This document shows positions 44,907-54,626 of a DNA stretch of 64,000 nt, piece after piece (position 1 is the first letter of the stretch; each line of letters opens with the position of its first letter). A program made the position numbers and the translations under genes. The notes below the pieces were generated by a model. It saw nothing but the letters and a program-made list of their open reading frames with translations, did not search any database and was not told where the DNA came from. Origin of the DNA: an uncultured Sphingomonadaceae bacterium (GTDB taxonomy: Bacteria > Pseudomonadota > Alphaproteobacteria > Sphingomonadales > Sphingomonadaceae); NCBI GenBank assembly GCA_947497315.1, contig CANMFX010000001.1, positions 372,001 through 436,000 of the forward strand. The letters are read 5' to 3'.

Positions 44907-45111
44907 AGGATTGCCTCATTTACCGGTGCACCATGCAAAAATATGGTTAATGGGCAGTAAATGGTGGCCGGACTGTTTCAGACGGGCCGTTCCTATGCTT
45001 TTTCTTGACAATCATCGCGGGTTTCAGCATTAGCGCGCTCAATTGCTGCGGATTGCACCAACTTTTTTGGGTAAATCGCACCTTCAGAAAATTGCTTTTA
45101 AGGAATGCGCC

Positions 45112-45279
45112 ATGGCGAAACCAGCCAATGTAAAAATCAAACTCGTCAGCACGGCGGATACCGGCTTTTTCTACGTTACCCGTAAAAACCCGCGCAATCT
45201 CACCGAAAAAATGGTGCAGCGCAAATATGATCCGGTTGTGCGCAAGCATGTCGAATTCAAAGAAGCGAAAATCAAGTAA
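45112..45279 (+). CDS. rpmG: 50S ribosomal protein L33
   Basis: A 55-residue ribosomal protein: [20 protein letters not shown], then the K-N-P-R-N and [19 protein letters not shown] tail. The cysteines of zinc-binding L33 are absent, so this is the Cys-free form. It starts at the ATG at 45112; a longer frame runs upstream. AAGGAA is about eight bases before the start. Single-gene. Confidence 0.97.
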   Translation: MAKPANVKIKLVSTADTGFFYVTRKNPRNLTEKMVQRKYDPVVRKHVEFKEAKIK

Positions 45280-45317
45280 GCGCTTTTTTGCTGAAAACTT
45301 GAAAAACTGAATCGCGA

Positions 45318-45686
45318 TTATCGTTGCAGGACGCCCTGCACCGATTCGATAAATTTCGCCACTGATATGGGCTTTGAAACATAGGCCTCTGCTCCGGCAG
45401 TCAAAATCCGGTCTTCATCACCTTTGCCCGCATAGGCAGTGACCGCCATGATCGGTATCACTTTGAGCTGTCCGTCCTTCTTGATCTGCTCGATCAGGTC
45501 CAGGCCGCTGACATGGGGCAGCTGGATATCCATGATCACCAGATTGGGCACGAAACTGCGCGCCTTGTCGAGCACTTCGCGACCATCTTTCACCGGTTCG
45601 ACAACAAAACCGTGCGCGCGCAGCAGGTCGCAGAACAGTTTCAGGTTCAGCTCATTATCTTCTACGACCAGAACTCTTTTTGCCAC
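45318..45686 (-). CDS. divK: Single-domain response regulator DivK
   Basis: A 122-residue receiver-only protein. The acidic pair E9/D10, phosphoacceptor D53 (IMDIQLPHVSG), threonine in VTAYAG and Lys in YVSKPIS are all present. DivK works with DivJ and PleC to control CtrA and the cell cycle in alphaproteobacteria. I start at GTG 45686 (coding for MAKRVLVVED) because the family begins there; the open frame upstream overlaps the divergent DUF3572 gene. Divergent from DUF3572. Confidence 0.94.
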   Translation of the reverse strand: MAKRVLVVEDNELNLKLFCDLLRAHGFVVEPVKDGREVLDKARSFVPNLVIMDIQLPHVSGLDLIEQIKKDGQLKVIPIMAVTAYAGKGDEDRILTAGAEAYVSKPISVAKFIESVQGVLQR

Positions 45687-45739
45687 GGTGTGACTTGCCC
45701 CTTCCAAACGCCCAGTTAACCCTTTAGGCGAAAGCCGAA

Positions 45740-46027
45740 ATGGAAACAAATAGCAATATCTCTGCAGAAACCGAAATATTGGCGCTACAAGCCCTCGGCT
45801 GGGTCTTGCAGGATGAAGATCGTGCACAGCGCCTGCTCGCCCTAACAGGTCTGGACCCGAGAGAGCTACGCTCTGGCTTGGAAGACCCGGCGATGCTTTC
45901 CTCGCTTTTGGGTTTTCTTGCCAATCATGAACCCGATCTGGTCTCTTGCGCGGAATCCATTGGCGTTCCGCCTGAAAAACTGGCTGCCGCTGCCCAATAT
46001 CTGAATAATCCCGGAGATTTCACATGA
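45740..46027 (+). CDS. DUF3572 family protein
   Basis: A 95-residue protein with the DUF3572 pattern ILALQALGWVLQDEDRAQRLLALTGLDP and LGFLANHEPDLVSCAESIGV. Function unknown; widespread in alphaproteobacteria, often near divK, as here. It overlaps the following HAD gene by four bases and begins a co-directional run of five genes. Confidence 0.92.
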   Translation: METNSNISAETEILALQALGWVLQDEDRAQRLLALTGLDPRELRSGLEDPAMLSSLLGFLANHEPDLVSCAESIGVPPEKLAAAAQYLNNPGDFT

Positions 46028-46698
46028 GCCAGAAGCCGCTTCTGATAAGCGACTGCGATGAAGTATTGCTGCATATGGTGGTACCGTTTCGTGAATGGCT
46101 CGACGCCGACAAGCACATACACTTTGATCTGGAATCAGGCAGTTTTGTCGACGCGCTGCGTCACAAGCATGACGGCACGCTTGTCCCGCAAGATGCCGTA
46201 TGGCCGATGCTCAAGGAATTTTTTGACGGTGAAATGTATCGACAGGGCGCCATTGATGGTGCTGTCGAAGCCATAAACCGGCTCGCAGAAACCGCCGACG
46301 TCGTGATCCTCACCAACTTACTCGATGATCGCCGGGAAGCCCGGGCCGAGCAGCTACGCGCCGTCGGGATTGATTTTCCCGTCTATTGCAATCAGGGCGG
46401 TAAAGGCGAACCGCTGGCGAAAATTGTCGCCGATCATAATCCCAGTGTGACCGTATTTGTCGATGATCTGGGACATCAACATGGCAGCGTCGCCAAATAT
46501 GCCCCTGATGTCTGGCGACTACAAATGGTCGGTGAACCGATATTGGCCAAGCATATCAAGACCAATCCCGCCGCTCATGACCGCATTGACCTTTGGTCTG
46601 ATGCGCTTGACTGGATCATCGATAAATTTGAATCTGGAAAAGCCGCGCCAACCATAGATTTGCCGCCGGAAGAGCTTGACCAGTTTGCGAAGACATGA
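46024..46698 (+). CDS. HAD family hydrolase
   Basis: A 224-residue haloacid-dehalogenase fold protein. Motif I SDCDEVLL (D-x-D-x-V), motif II ILTNL and motif IV VFVDDLG are visible; motif III Lys is probably GKGEP. It probably dephosphorylates a small metabolite in the cytoplasm. Start overlaps the DUF3572 stop by four bases. Substrate unknown. Confidence 0.85.
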   Translation: MSQKPLLISDCDEVLLHMVVPFREWLDADKHIHFDLESGSFVDALRHKHDGTLVPQDAVWPMLKEFFDGEMYRQGAIDGAVEAINRLAETADVVILTNLLDDRREARAEQLRAVGIDFPVYCNQGGKGEPLAKIVADHNPSVTVFVDDLGHQHGSVAKYAPDVWRLQMVGEPILAKHIKTNPAAHDRIDLWSDALDWIIDKFESGKAAPTIDLPPEELDQFAKT

Positions 46699-46711
46699 TT
46701 GATTTGATGCC

Positions 46712-47179
46712 ATGACAGACAATATTGAAAAAGCATTGAACGACAAAGGCATAGAGCTTCCCAAGGCCGCTGCGCCCGTCGCATCCTATGTCCCGGCCGT
46801 CGAAATAAACGGATTGCTCCATATCAGCGGCCAAGTATCGATGACCGAAGGCAAACTGATTACCGGCCGGCTCGGCGATGGCATGACCCTTGAAGAAGGG
46901 CAACAGGCGGCCAAAGCCTGTGCCCTGATGATCGCGGCACAGATCAAGCAGGCGGCCGGATCACTTGACCGCGTTGATAGAATCGTAAAACTCGGCGTGT
47001 TCGTCAACAGCACGGCCGACTATGTCGATCATCCGAAAGTCGCCAATGGCTGCTCCGACATGATGGAGGTCATTTTTGGTGCCGCCGGGCAACATGCCCG
47101 CAGCGCGGTCGGTGTCGCCGCGCTTCCGCTTGGCGTTGCGGTAGAGGTGGATGCTATTGTCGCTATCAAGCCGGCTTGA
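46712..47179 (+). CDS. RidA family protein
   Basis: A 155-residue YjgF/YER057c/UK114 fold protein, slightly longer than the usual 125-130. It shows NGLLHISGQVSMTEGKLITGRLG near the start and ARSAVGVAALPLGVAVEVDAIVAI near the end. In E. coli-type RidA an Arg near the end hydrolyses reactive 2-aminoacrylate; here an Arg is in HARSAVG. Overlaps the next gene by 29 bases. Confidence 0.92.
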   Translation: MTDNIEKALNDKGIELPKAAAPVASYVPAVEINGLLHISGQVSMTEGKLITGRLGDGMTLEEGQQAAKACALMIAAQIKQAAGSLDRVDRIVKLGVFVNSTADYVDHPKVANGCSDMMEVIFGAAGQHARSAVGVAALPLGVAVEVDAIVAIKPA

Positions 47180-47930
47180 TGCGCTGATCGCACCGGCGCC
47201 CGAACCGGCCCGGGTCGCGTTTCTGAAAGGTCAGCCCTATGCCCATCGCGGGCTGCATGGCCCTTCACAAAATGGCGATGTTCTGGAAAATAGTCCGGCC
47301 GCCTTTGCTGCTGCTGTAAAGCTGGGTCATGGCATTGAATGTGATGTGCAGGCCGCCGAAGACGGCACTGCTTTTGTATTCCACGATTTTGAGCTGGATC
47401 GCTTAACGGGAGAAAAGGGGAAGCTGGCCAACCTGCGCGCCAGTGACATTGACGAGATAGAGCTGAAAGACGGCCACGGAAAAATCCCGCGCCTTCGCGC
47501 GATACTTTCGCAGATTGCCGGTCAGGTGCCGATACTGATCGAAATCAAGTCCAACGATATGCGGGTCGGTCCGCTATGCCTTTCGGTACGACGGGCGCTG
47601 GAGGGCTATACGGGCAAGGCGGCGATCATGTCATTCAACCCGCTGGTATCCGCCTGGTTTCGCAAAAATGCGGCGCATATCGTGCGCGGACTGGTTGTGA
47701 CTGAAGAGGGCAGCAAGAACCTGAAAGGACGGGTCGCACGGCATCAGAGCCTATGGACGGCAAAGCCCGATTTTCTGGCTTATGATGTACGAGATTTTCC
47801 GTCATCCTTTGCTGCATCAAATCGCGCGAGAGGTTTACCGGTCGTCACATGGACCGTCCGCACACCGCAGCAGGAGAAAATCGCAGCGATCCATGCAGAT
47901 GAACCGGTTTATGAGATGCCGCAGAGCTGA
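47151..47930 (+). CDS. Glycerophosphodiester phosphodiesterase
   Basis: Hydrolyses glycerophosphodiesters to glycerol-3-phosphate and an alcohol. The 259-residue protein shows the GDPD signature AHRGLHGP, ENSPAAF, IECDVQAAEDG and FVFHDFELDRLTG, giving the catalytic His-Arg, metal Glu/Asp and His. No signal peptide, so cytoplasmic. The start overlaps the RidA end by 29 bases. Confidence 0.93.
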   Translation: MLLSLSSRLDALIAPAPEPARVAFLKGQPYAHRGLHGPSQNGDVLENSPAAFAAAVKLGHGIECDVQAAEDGTAFVFHDFELDRLTGEKGKLANLRASDIDEIELKDGHGKIPRLRAILSQIAGQVPILIEIKSNDMRVGPLCLSVRRALEGYTGKAAIMSFNPLVSAWFRKNAAHIVRGLVVTEEGSKNLKGRVARHQSLWTAKPDFLAYDVRDFPSSFAASNRARGLPVVTWTVRTPQQEKIAAIHADEPVYEMPQS

Positions 47931-47945
47931 TACCATTCACGTCAC

Positions 47946-49112
47946 ATGTCAGAATCTCCTCCTCCACCAACCGACGATCCCACCGGAATTATCGCCCGCG
48001 TGGCGGACGATATTGCCAGCTTGCCTGCGGCTGAGTGGGATGCCTGTGCAGGTACGGCCAATCCTTTCATATCCCATGCCTTCCTTTCGGCGATGGAGGA
48101 ATCGGGCAGCGTCGGGCCCGGGACCGGTTGGAAATCACTTCCCGTCATCATCGAGGATGAAACGGGAAAGATAGCGGCCTGCCTGCCCAGCTATTTAAAG
48201 TCCCATAGCCAGGGCGAGTATATTTTTGATCAGCAATGGGCCCATGCCTTTGAAAATGCCGGCGGGCAATATTATCCGAAAATCCAGATTGCGTCCCCTT
48301 TCTCGCCTGTGCCGGGCCCACGGCTGCTGCTGAAAGACGAAACCATGGCCGTGCCGTTGTTGCGCGCTGCGCAGCAGTTGGCAGCCAATAATGGCATCTC
48401 ATCGGTTCACGCGACTTTTGTAGCTGAAAACCAGCTCGATTTTTTCCGTGAAGCCGAATGGATGATCCGCGCGGACAGCCAGTTTCACTGGCGCAATGAT
48501 GATTATGCCGATTTTGATGATTTTCTCGCGGCCTTGTCATCCCGCAAACGCAAGGCGATAAAAAAAGAACGTCGGAAGGCGCAGGAAGCGGCAGAAATCA
48601 TCCATGTTTCCGGCGATGATATCACCGATGAACATTGGGACTATTTCTGGCAGTTTTATCAGGATACTGGCGCACGCAAATGGGGAACGCCCTATCTGAC
48701 CCGCGCCGCATTTGATCTGCTGCACCAGAAAATGGGCGAAAAGCTGCTGCTGATTCTGGCGATGCAGGACGACATCCCGATTGCAGGCGCGCTGAATGTG
48801 GTTGGTGAAGAGACTCTATACGGTCGCTATTGGGGCTGTAGCCGTGATGTGCCGTTTCTGCATTTCGAGATTTGCTATTATCAGGCCATCGATGCCGCCA
48901 TATCGCGGGGCTTGAAATATGTCGAGGCAGGAGCGCAAGGCAGTCATAAACTGGCGCGCGGTTATCAACCCGTGCCGACCTGGTCCGCTCATTATATTGT
49001 TGATCCCGGTTTCCGGTCGGCCATAGCCGACTATCTAGACCGGGAACGGCGGGCGGTTGCCGCCGATATTGAATTTCTAGCCGAAATGGGACCGTTCAAG
49101 AAATCCGGTTAG
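47946..49112 (+). CDS. FemAB-like GNAT protein (DUF482/COG3146)
   Basis: A 388-residue protein of the DUF482/peptidogalycan-biosynthesis-like family, a double-GNAT (FemAB-type) fold. HWRNDDYADFDDFLAALSSRKRKAIKKERR and GLKYVEAGAQGSHKLARGYQP are family segments. In relatives it may add amino acids to peptidoglycan or other peptides, but its function is unproven. It is the last gene of the five-gene run. Confidence 0.88.
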   Translation: MSESPPPPTDDPTGIIARVADDIASLPAAEWDACAGTANPFISHAFLSAMEESGSVGPGTGWKSLPVIIEDETGKIAACLPSYLKSHSQGEYIFDQQWAHAFENAGGQYYPKIQIASPFSPVPGPRLLLKDETMAVPLLRAAQQLAANNGISSVHATFVAENQLDFFREAEWMIRADSQFHWRNDDYADFDDFLAALSSRKRKAIKKERRKAQEAAEIIHVSGDDITDEHWDYFWQFYQDTGARKWGTPYLTRAAFDLLHQKMGEKLLLILAMQDDIPIAGALNVVGEETLYGRYWGCSRDVPFLHFEICYYQAIDAAISRGLKYVEAGAQGSHKLARGYQPVPTWSAHYIVDPGFRSAIADYLDRERRAVAADIEFLAEMGPFKKSG

Positions 49113-49117
49113 GCGCT

Positions 49118-49414
49118 TTAAGCGGCGCGGCGCGAGGTTTCCTGCAACCAGCTGCGGGCTTCGCGCTGTGCTTCGGCAATTTCGCGAGCGGTCATCTCAA
49201 GTGAAATTTCTGCGCGGCAGACTTTGCTCTCATCATGGCCGGATAGTGATGCCAGGTTAAACCATTTATGTGCTTCGATCAGATCAACGTCCACACCTTC
49301 CGAACCGGTGGAATAGATCACACCAAGATCAAAATATGCATTGCTGCTGCCCCGTGCCGCTTCTGCGAGCCGGCTTTCTATCAAAAAGGCTGCGCTTTTC
49401 ATGCTGTTGCCCAT
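49118..49414 (-). CDS. Sel1-repeat-like small protein
   Basis: A 98-residue protein with one Sel1/TPR-like unit (ARGSSNAYFDLGVIYSTGSEGVDVDLIEAHKWFNLASLSGHDES), likely two helices. No signal peptide. I start at ATG 49414 (MGNSMKS) with AGGGA about ten bases upstream; the frame extends further to 49447. A protein-interaction module of unknown role; sphingomonad genomes carry many. Convergent with the FemAB-like gene. Confidence 0.75.
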   Translation of the reverse strand: MGNSMKSAAFLIESRLAEAARGSSNAYFDLGVIYSTGSEGVDVDLIEAHKWFNLASLSGHDESKVCRAEISLEMTAREIAEAQREARSWLQETSRRAA

Positions 49415-49588
49415 AGTCTTCAAGTCCCTGTTCCTATTGCGCCTCATTTGGCGACAGGTGGACTTTCACAGCAATTTCTTAAAAGAATGGTTAACGGAAC
49501 CTGCAGAAACTTGTCCGGCAGAGTGCAAAAACGCCATAAAACCGACATTTTACACAAATTTGCAAGGTTAACGCATCCCGCGCTGGTC

Positions 49589-50428
49589 CTAAGTTACAGC
49601 GATATTGTCAATCAATCTGGTACTGCCAATATGCGCCGCGGCCAATAAACGGGCCGGATTGTCAAAAATAGTCATATTTTCAAGCGTATCGGCATTCCGC
49701 AGCTCAAAATAATCCACTTTATGGAAACCGGATGCCAGTATCTTGGCCTCTGCTTCACTTAAGATAGCGGCAATATCGCCGCCTCCTGTAATCGCCTCGG
49801 CAGCGGCCAGCATGGCGTCGGGCAAAGCCACCGCCTGGTTGCGCTGCTCGGGCGTCAAATAAGCGTTGCGAGAAGACAGAGCCAGACCGTCTGGATCGCG
49901 AACCGTCGGTACACCAATAATATCATGCGTGAAATCAAGGTCGCGTGCCATCCGCCTGATGACCGCCAGCTGCTGATAGTCCTTCTCGCCAAAAAAGGCT
50001 GCATCAGGCCGGATCTGATTGAACAATTTTGCCACCACTGTCGCTACGCCGTCAAAATGGCCGGGCCGTGATCCGCCGCACAGGCCAGAACTCACTCCGC
50101 TGACGCTCACATTGGTGGCAAAGCCATCGGGATAAACCTGATCCACTGTCGGTGCCCAGATCAGCTCCACACCAGCGGCTTCCAAAAGAGCGGCATCGGC
50201 GGCCTCCTGACGCGGATAGGCGTCCAGATCTTCGCCCTCACCAAATTGCGTCGGATTGACGAAAATAGAGGCCACAACAACATCGCATTCAGCCGTTGCA
50301 GTCTCAACGAGCTTCATGTGACCCGCATGCAAGGCGCCCATAGTCGGGACCAAACCCAATGTCGATTTCTCCTGGCGGATATTCTGCAAGGCGTTCCGCA
50401 GCGGCCCCAGTTCTCTGATGATTTGCAT
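49589..50428 (-). CDS. panC: Pantothenate synthetase
   Basis: Joins pantoate and beta-alanine with ATP to make pantothenate. The 279-residue protein has GLVPTMGALHAGHM (HIGH-like ATP motif), the FVNPTQFG and FFGEKDYQQLAVI stretches, and SSRN. I start at ATG 50428 (MQIIREL); the long frame upstream overlaps tamB and lacks family similarity. panB is not in the window. Next to tamB by a 16-base gap. Confidence 0.96.
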   Translation of the reverse strand: MQIIRELGPLRNALQNIRQEKSTLGLVPTMGALHAGHMKLVETATAECDVVVASIFVNPTQFGEGEDLDAYPRQEAADAALLEAAGVELIWAPTVDQVYPDGFATNVSVSGVSSGLCGGSRPGHFDGVATVVAKLFNQIRPDAAFFGEKDYQQLAVIRRMARDLDFTHDIIGVPTVRDPDGLALSSRNAYLTPEQRNQAVALPDAMLAAAEAITGGGDIAAILSEAEAKILASGFHKVDYFELRNADTLENMTIFDNPARLLAAAHIGSTRLIDNIAVT

Positions 50429-50444
50429 GCGATTATAAGCTTTC

Positions 50445-53400
50445 TCAATAATCCCTGGATATCTGAATATTCGCGCTCTGTCGTCCCAATGTTGAGATAC
50501 TGGACAATATCGACAGCCAACGGGTGATCTGAAATTCCAGCCGCGTCGCACTATAGCCCTGACCATCGGTTATCAGCTCGACATAGGCCCGCCGGGTAAT
50601 ATATTTTCCCGCCGCTATGGAAGTGCTTTGACCGGTCGTGACATCTGCCGGCAATATGCGTAGGCGGTCGAGGCCGACAGCCTTGCGCAGCTGGTTTATG
50701 GGGTCGAGCCCGCCGCCGCTATTGAGGGAAGCAACGGCAGCGGCCAGTTGCACAGCCTCTGGTGCGGACAGGTCAGATATCGAGGCGCCAAATAGGACAC
50801 GCGACAACAGCTCATCCTGCGGCAGAGCGGGTATGCTGTTAAATGCAATTTCGGGGCGATTGCCGGTGCCGGTAACATTGATTGTGGCATTGAGGCCGGT
50901 CAGATCCGCCTCTGCCTCAATATCCAGCACCGGATTGGGTGGCTGATCCCCAACAAAACGAATGCGGCCGCGTTCGAGCTGAAAACGGCGACCTGCAAAA
51001 GTGTAGTTCCCGCGAATAAGGTTCGCGCTGCCAGTCATCGCAAAATTGTCGACAGGGCCGGATACTTTAAAATTGGCGCGCCATTCGCTGTCCAAGCCCA
51101 ATCCCTCAACCTGCAGCCGATTGGGCGCGTTGGCATTGAGCGCAAAACGCCAGGGACGGCTGCTAACCACCCGGGGGCGTTCATCGGCCCGGCGATTAAT
51201 CTCACGGACTTTGATTTGCGGCAAGGCTGCTGTTTCGCTGGCATTACCAAATTGAAAGAAGCTGCGGTTGAGCGTTACATCACCAGATATCAGGCCGCCT
51301 TCGGCAGAACTGCGAATTTGAATTGGGCCAGTCACCGTTGCGGCAAAATCATCCCGAGCTATCAAGCGCGCTTGTTGGGCGGTGAGGTCCAGCATGATAC
51401 CAATGCCTTCACCCGGCGCCACCGCGAAGTTGAAGCTCCCGCTGCCGCTTACCGATCCGCCGCCCCTGGTTGTGCCTGTTATATCGGGCAGCACCAGACG
51501 TGACCCGTCAAACTGCCCTTTTGCTGTAATACCGGAAATCACAGTTCCGGTCAGTCCGCTTTCCAGCCGCGCATTGGTGGTGTTAACGGTCCCGCGAATT
51601 TCCGGATTGGCAAGTGTGCCGCCAACATCAGCGCTCATGGCAACTGGACCCGTCAGGTCAAATGTCTCTACCCCGGTCAGCCGCCAAAGCGCATCAGCCG
51701 CACCGTTAAAACGCGCCTGCGCAAACAACGGGCTGCGCAGTAATTCGTCTTTCCAGTTGCCTTCGCCAAAGCCTGTTACGCGCCCCTGAAACCGGCCAAT
51801 CGTCTTGGTCTGCGATTTAATAATCCCCCGTGCTGCTGCATTTCGTGCGGACACCGCGACATTGAGACCCAGATCTACCGGGGTGGACGTGAGAATAAGT
51901 CCTGAACGGGTCAGGCCGTTGATCGTCAGCTTGGCGTCGCCGACGGGCATTTGCGATCCTGTCTGCGTCAATTTGACAGTGCCATTGGCCTCTCCGCCCA
52001 GCTCCAGATCATCATTGACAATATCCACAAGCGATAGTGGCATTTTGGAAAGCGTCAGATCGAGCCGGGATGAGTCACTGGCCCATATTCCCGAGAAACG
52101 GGCCGAACCGCCGCCATAAGTCAATATTGTCGGCGAAGCAGCCCAACCACCACTGACACGACGCAGCTCAAGTGGACGGCGAAGCTTCAGGACCCTTCCT
52201 TCAAACAGACCTTGACCCGTCATCACATACCGGTCCGGGGTGATATCGGCCTTCGCCTGAAAATTAAACGTGCTGCCACGCGTGCCCGCAACCGAGAAGG
52301 TCGCGTTGCCTGTCCCGTTTGTCAGCTTTGCATTCCCCGCGATCCGGCCCACCATCAGGTCGCCCTGGCTAATCCCTTGTGCCCGCACGGTTGCGGTTAT
52401 GTCTGACCGACCTTCGACCAGAACGACATCGGCATCCAGCGCGCCTGTGCGGATGAATATCGGTGGCTCACCATCAAAACGTGCATTTTTGGCAGTTAGC
52501 TTCGCCCGGATGAATTGGCGATTGGCACCAGGTTCAAACAGGACATTCCCGTTTACGCCGCCGCCGCTAATCGCCAGATTGCCGGCGAGGCCTGATGCGG
52601 TGGGCCGAATGGTGCCGGTTGCCAATGTGTCAGATACTTTCAGTCGTTCAACACGGACCAGCGTATCTTGCCCCGGCAGCGTTACGATTGCGCCATTACC
52701 GCTGAATGGCCCCAGCGTTGATCCGCCCGCAGTGGTAAAGGCGAAACCATTATCCGCCGGGTCGAGATTGACTTGCACCGCGGAAAGCCCCGCCGCAGGC
52801 AGCGGGCTGTCGAGTAGAACCCCAATTTGCGGCCGGGTCAATGGTCCTTCAAGGTCAAGATCAAAGCGACCATATTGGTCATGCGTGCCGCTGCCGGTAA
52901 ACTCGAATATGGTCGCGGTCTGCTGCACCCCGCGGCCCTTGAAACCAAGCTTGGGCGCTTGAATATCAAGATCAGTGAAGCGTAGCTTCTTGTCATCGCC
53001 GATCGCCAGACCCGTTTTCACCACCGGCAGGCCGCCGCCCAATTCGCGCAGGAAGACATTATCGAACCGCCGCAAATTGGCTGTGACATCGCCGTTCAGC
53101 GCAAGGCCGCCTGCACCGGGCTCCAACACAACTGTCGCTATGATATCCGCCACGCCAACGCCTTGCACAGCAAATCCTGGCGCCTGTGCATCTATTGCAA
53201 TTTGATATTTGCCGGTCGCTAACGGGACCTCGATATCAGCTGTGCCTCGTGCGGTATCTGTAGTGATAACCGCATTGTCAGCATAGAGCCGGCCGTTCTC
53301 CAGCCGCAGAAAGGCCTTGCCATTAAAACCTGACAAAAGCTGTTTCAGCAGGTCGCCATTGCCGATTAGTGAGCCGACTGCCAATTCGACTGGTACATCA

Positions 53401-54626
53401 AAACCGCTGGCATCGCGCTGCCCCTCCCCTGATGCATTGACATTACTCAGCAGCGTTTTGCCAAGTGCCAGTTGCGGTGCGGTCATTAGATATTGGTAGC
53501 GCAGCTCCGAAAATTTGCCATTGAGCAGCGCTTTCAACTCCAGATCCTGCGCTTTCATATTCGCAACTAATGCCCCGGGGTTGCCCACATCAAACTCGAC
53601 CCTCAGCGCATCCAGAGCATTGCGAGCGAGATCAATGCCCCCCACCGCGGTCACGGTTGCCGCATTGGAACGTGCCATCAAATCAATCATGACAAGCCGA
53701 TCTTCTATCGACGCATTGCCATTGATTGCCAGCTGCGGTGCGGTCAATCTTTGCCCCAATCCAGGCGGCAGCAAGGCCGACGCGACACTGCCATCATAGC
53801 CGAATAGTCCGTCGCGAGCTTCCAACGCCATGTCAGCAAGCTGCTGGTCAGCACTGGTTACCGACAGATTGCCATCCCATTTCGTCCAGTCACCATCACC
53901 AGCAAGCGTGATCGCATAATCCTGTTGAAACCCAAGATAACCAGCAATCGCGCCACCGGCCGGAGCTGTGATCTCGGCATTCAGGTCAAGCTTCTCGCGC
54001 TCTGGCTCCGCGTTGAGGATCACGTTTATCTTGTCGCCGCTGCGCGTCGTCGCGGCATCGAGGGAGATCATGGCACGGCCAGACCGGATATCAACGGCGC
54101 CGACCAGATCAGCGCGCTGTTCTTCGCCGGTAATGGCTTTGCCGACAGCCAGATTATCCGCCCGAAAAGCACCGAGATAGATGTCGAAATCGGGCAGCAG
54201 CGGGCCATCTTCCTGTGTATCAATAAGCTGTGGCAGTCGGTCCAAACGCGCTTTGGTAACCACCGCATTGGAAACGTTCAGCTCGTTAAAAATCCATGCC
54301 AGCGGATTCCAGTCAACCCCGACGCGGCCGGCCTGGAAAAACACACCCTGGGGATCAGATAGTTCAAGGTCAACGACCTCCATCTGTCCGTAAATCGACC
54401 CTTCAATAGCGCCAATACCGATGCGTAGACCGTCTTCGGGCTCCAGTGCCTCGACCTTGTCGATGATGAAAGCGTGGCCGCTATCGCTGTCCAACCAATA
54501 AGCGGCACCAGCCAGAACGATGATACCGAACAGCAAAATCGATCCCAATAGGCCCCAGATGGCGCGGCGGACCCTGCGGCGAGGTTTGGCCGCGTCAACA
54601 TCCAGGATGGGTTCTTCATTGTCCAT
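50445..54626 (-). CDS. tamB: Translocation and assembly module protein TamB
   Basis: A very large 1393-residue inner-membrane-anchored periplasmic protein with an N-terminal transmembrane helix (RRAIWGLLGSILLFGIIVLAGAAY) and a long beta-taco groove. The C-terminal DUF490 domain includes RNGSAN-like repeats (GSANLIRGNYTFAGRRFQLERG) and ends in an outer-membrane-like motif QSANIQISRDY. It works with TamA to move lipids and assemble outer-membrane proteins. The start and the tamA stop share one base (TGATG). Confidence 0.95.
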   Translation of the reverse strand: MDNEEPILDVDAAKPRRRVRRAIWGLLGSILLFGIIVLAGAAYWLDSDSGHAFIIDKVEALEPEDGLRIGIGAIEGSIYGQMEVVDLELSDPQGVFFQAGRVGVDWNPLAWIFNELNVSNAVVTKARLDRLPQLIDTQEDGPLLPDFDIYLGAFRADNLAVGKAITGEEQRADLVGAVDIRSGRAMISLDAATTRSGDKINVILNAEPEREKLDLNAEITAPAGGAIAGYLGFQQDYAITLAGDGDWTKWDGNLSVTSADQQLADMALEARDGLFGYDGSVASALLPPGLGQRLTAPQLAINGNASIEDRLVMIDLMARSNAATVTAVGGIDLARNALDALRVEFDVGNPGALVANMKAQDLELKALLNGKFSELRYQYLMTAPQLALGKTLLSNVNASGEGQRDASGFDVPVELAVGSLIGNGDLLKQLLSGFNGKAFLRLENGRLYADNAVITTDTARGTADIEVPLATGKYQIAIDAQAPGFAVQGVGVADIIATVVLEPGAGGLALNGDVTANLRRFDNVFLRELGGGLPVVKTGLAIGDDKKLRFTDLDIQAPKLGFKGRGVQQTATIFEFTGSGTHDQYGRFDLDLEGPLTRPQIGVLLDSPLPAAGLSAVQVNLDPADNGFAFTTAGGSTLGPFSGNGAIVTLPGQDTLVRVERLKVSDTLATGTIRPTASGLAGNLAISGGGVNGNVLFEPGANRQFIRAKLTAKNARFDGEPPIFIRTGALDADVVLVEGRSDITATVRAQGISQGDLMVGRIAGNAKLTNGTGNATFSVAGTRGSTFNFQAKADITPDRYVMTGQGLFEGRVLKLRRPLELRRVSGGWAASPTILTYGGGSARFSGIWASDSSRLDLTLSKMPLSLVDIVNDDLELGGEANGTVKLTQTGSQMPVGDAKLTINGLTRSGLILTSTPVDLGLNVAVSARNAAARGIIKSQTKTIGRFQGRVTGFGEGNWKDELLRSPLFAQARFNGAADALWRLTGVETFDLTGPVAMSADVGGTLANPEIRGTVNTTNARLESGLTGTVISGITAKGQFDGSRLVLPDITGTTRGGGSVSGSGSFNFAVAPGEGIGIMLDLTAQQARLIARDDFAATVTGPIQIRSSAEGGLISGDVTLNRSFFQFGNASETAALPQIKVREINRRADERPRVVSSRPWRFALNANAPNRLQVEGLGLDSEWRANFKVSGPVDNFAMTGSANLIRGNYTFAGRRFQLERGRIRFVGDQPPNPVLDIEAEADLTGLNATINVTGTGNRPEIAFNSIPALPQDELLSRVLFGASISDLSAPEAVQLAAAVASLNSGGGLDPINQLRKAVGLDRLRILPADVTTGQSTSIAAGKYITRRAYVELITDGQGYSATRLEFQITRWLSILSSISTLGRQSANIQISRDY

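Noticed and set aside
50429-50566. Extended N-terminus of PanC
   Set aside because: The extra 46 codons overlap the end of tamB and do not resemble PanC; MQIIREL is the family start.
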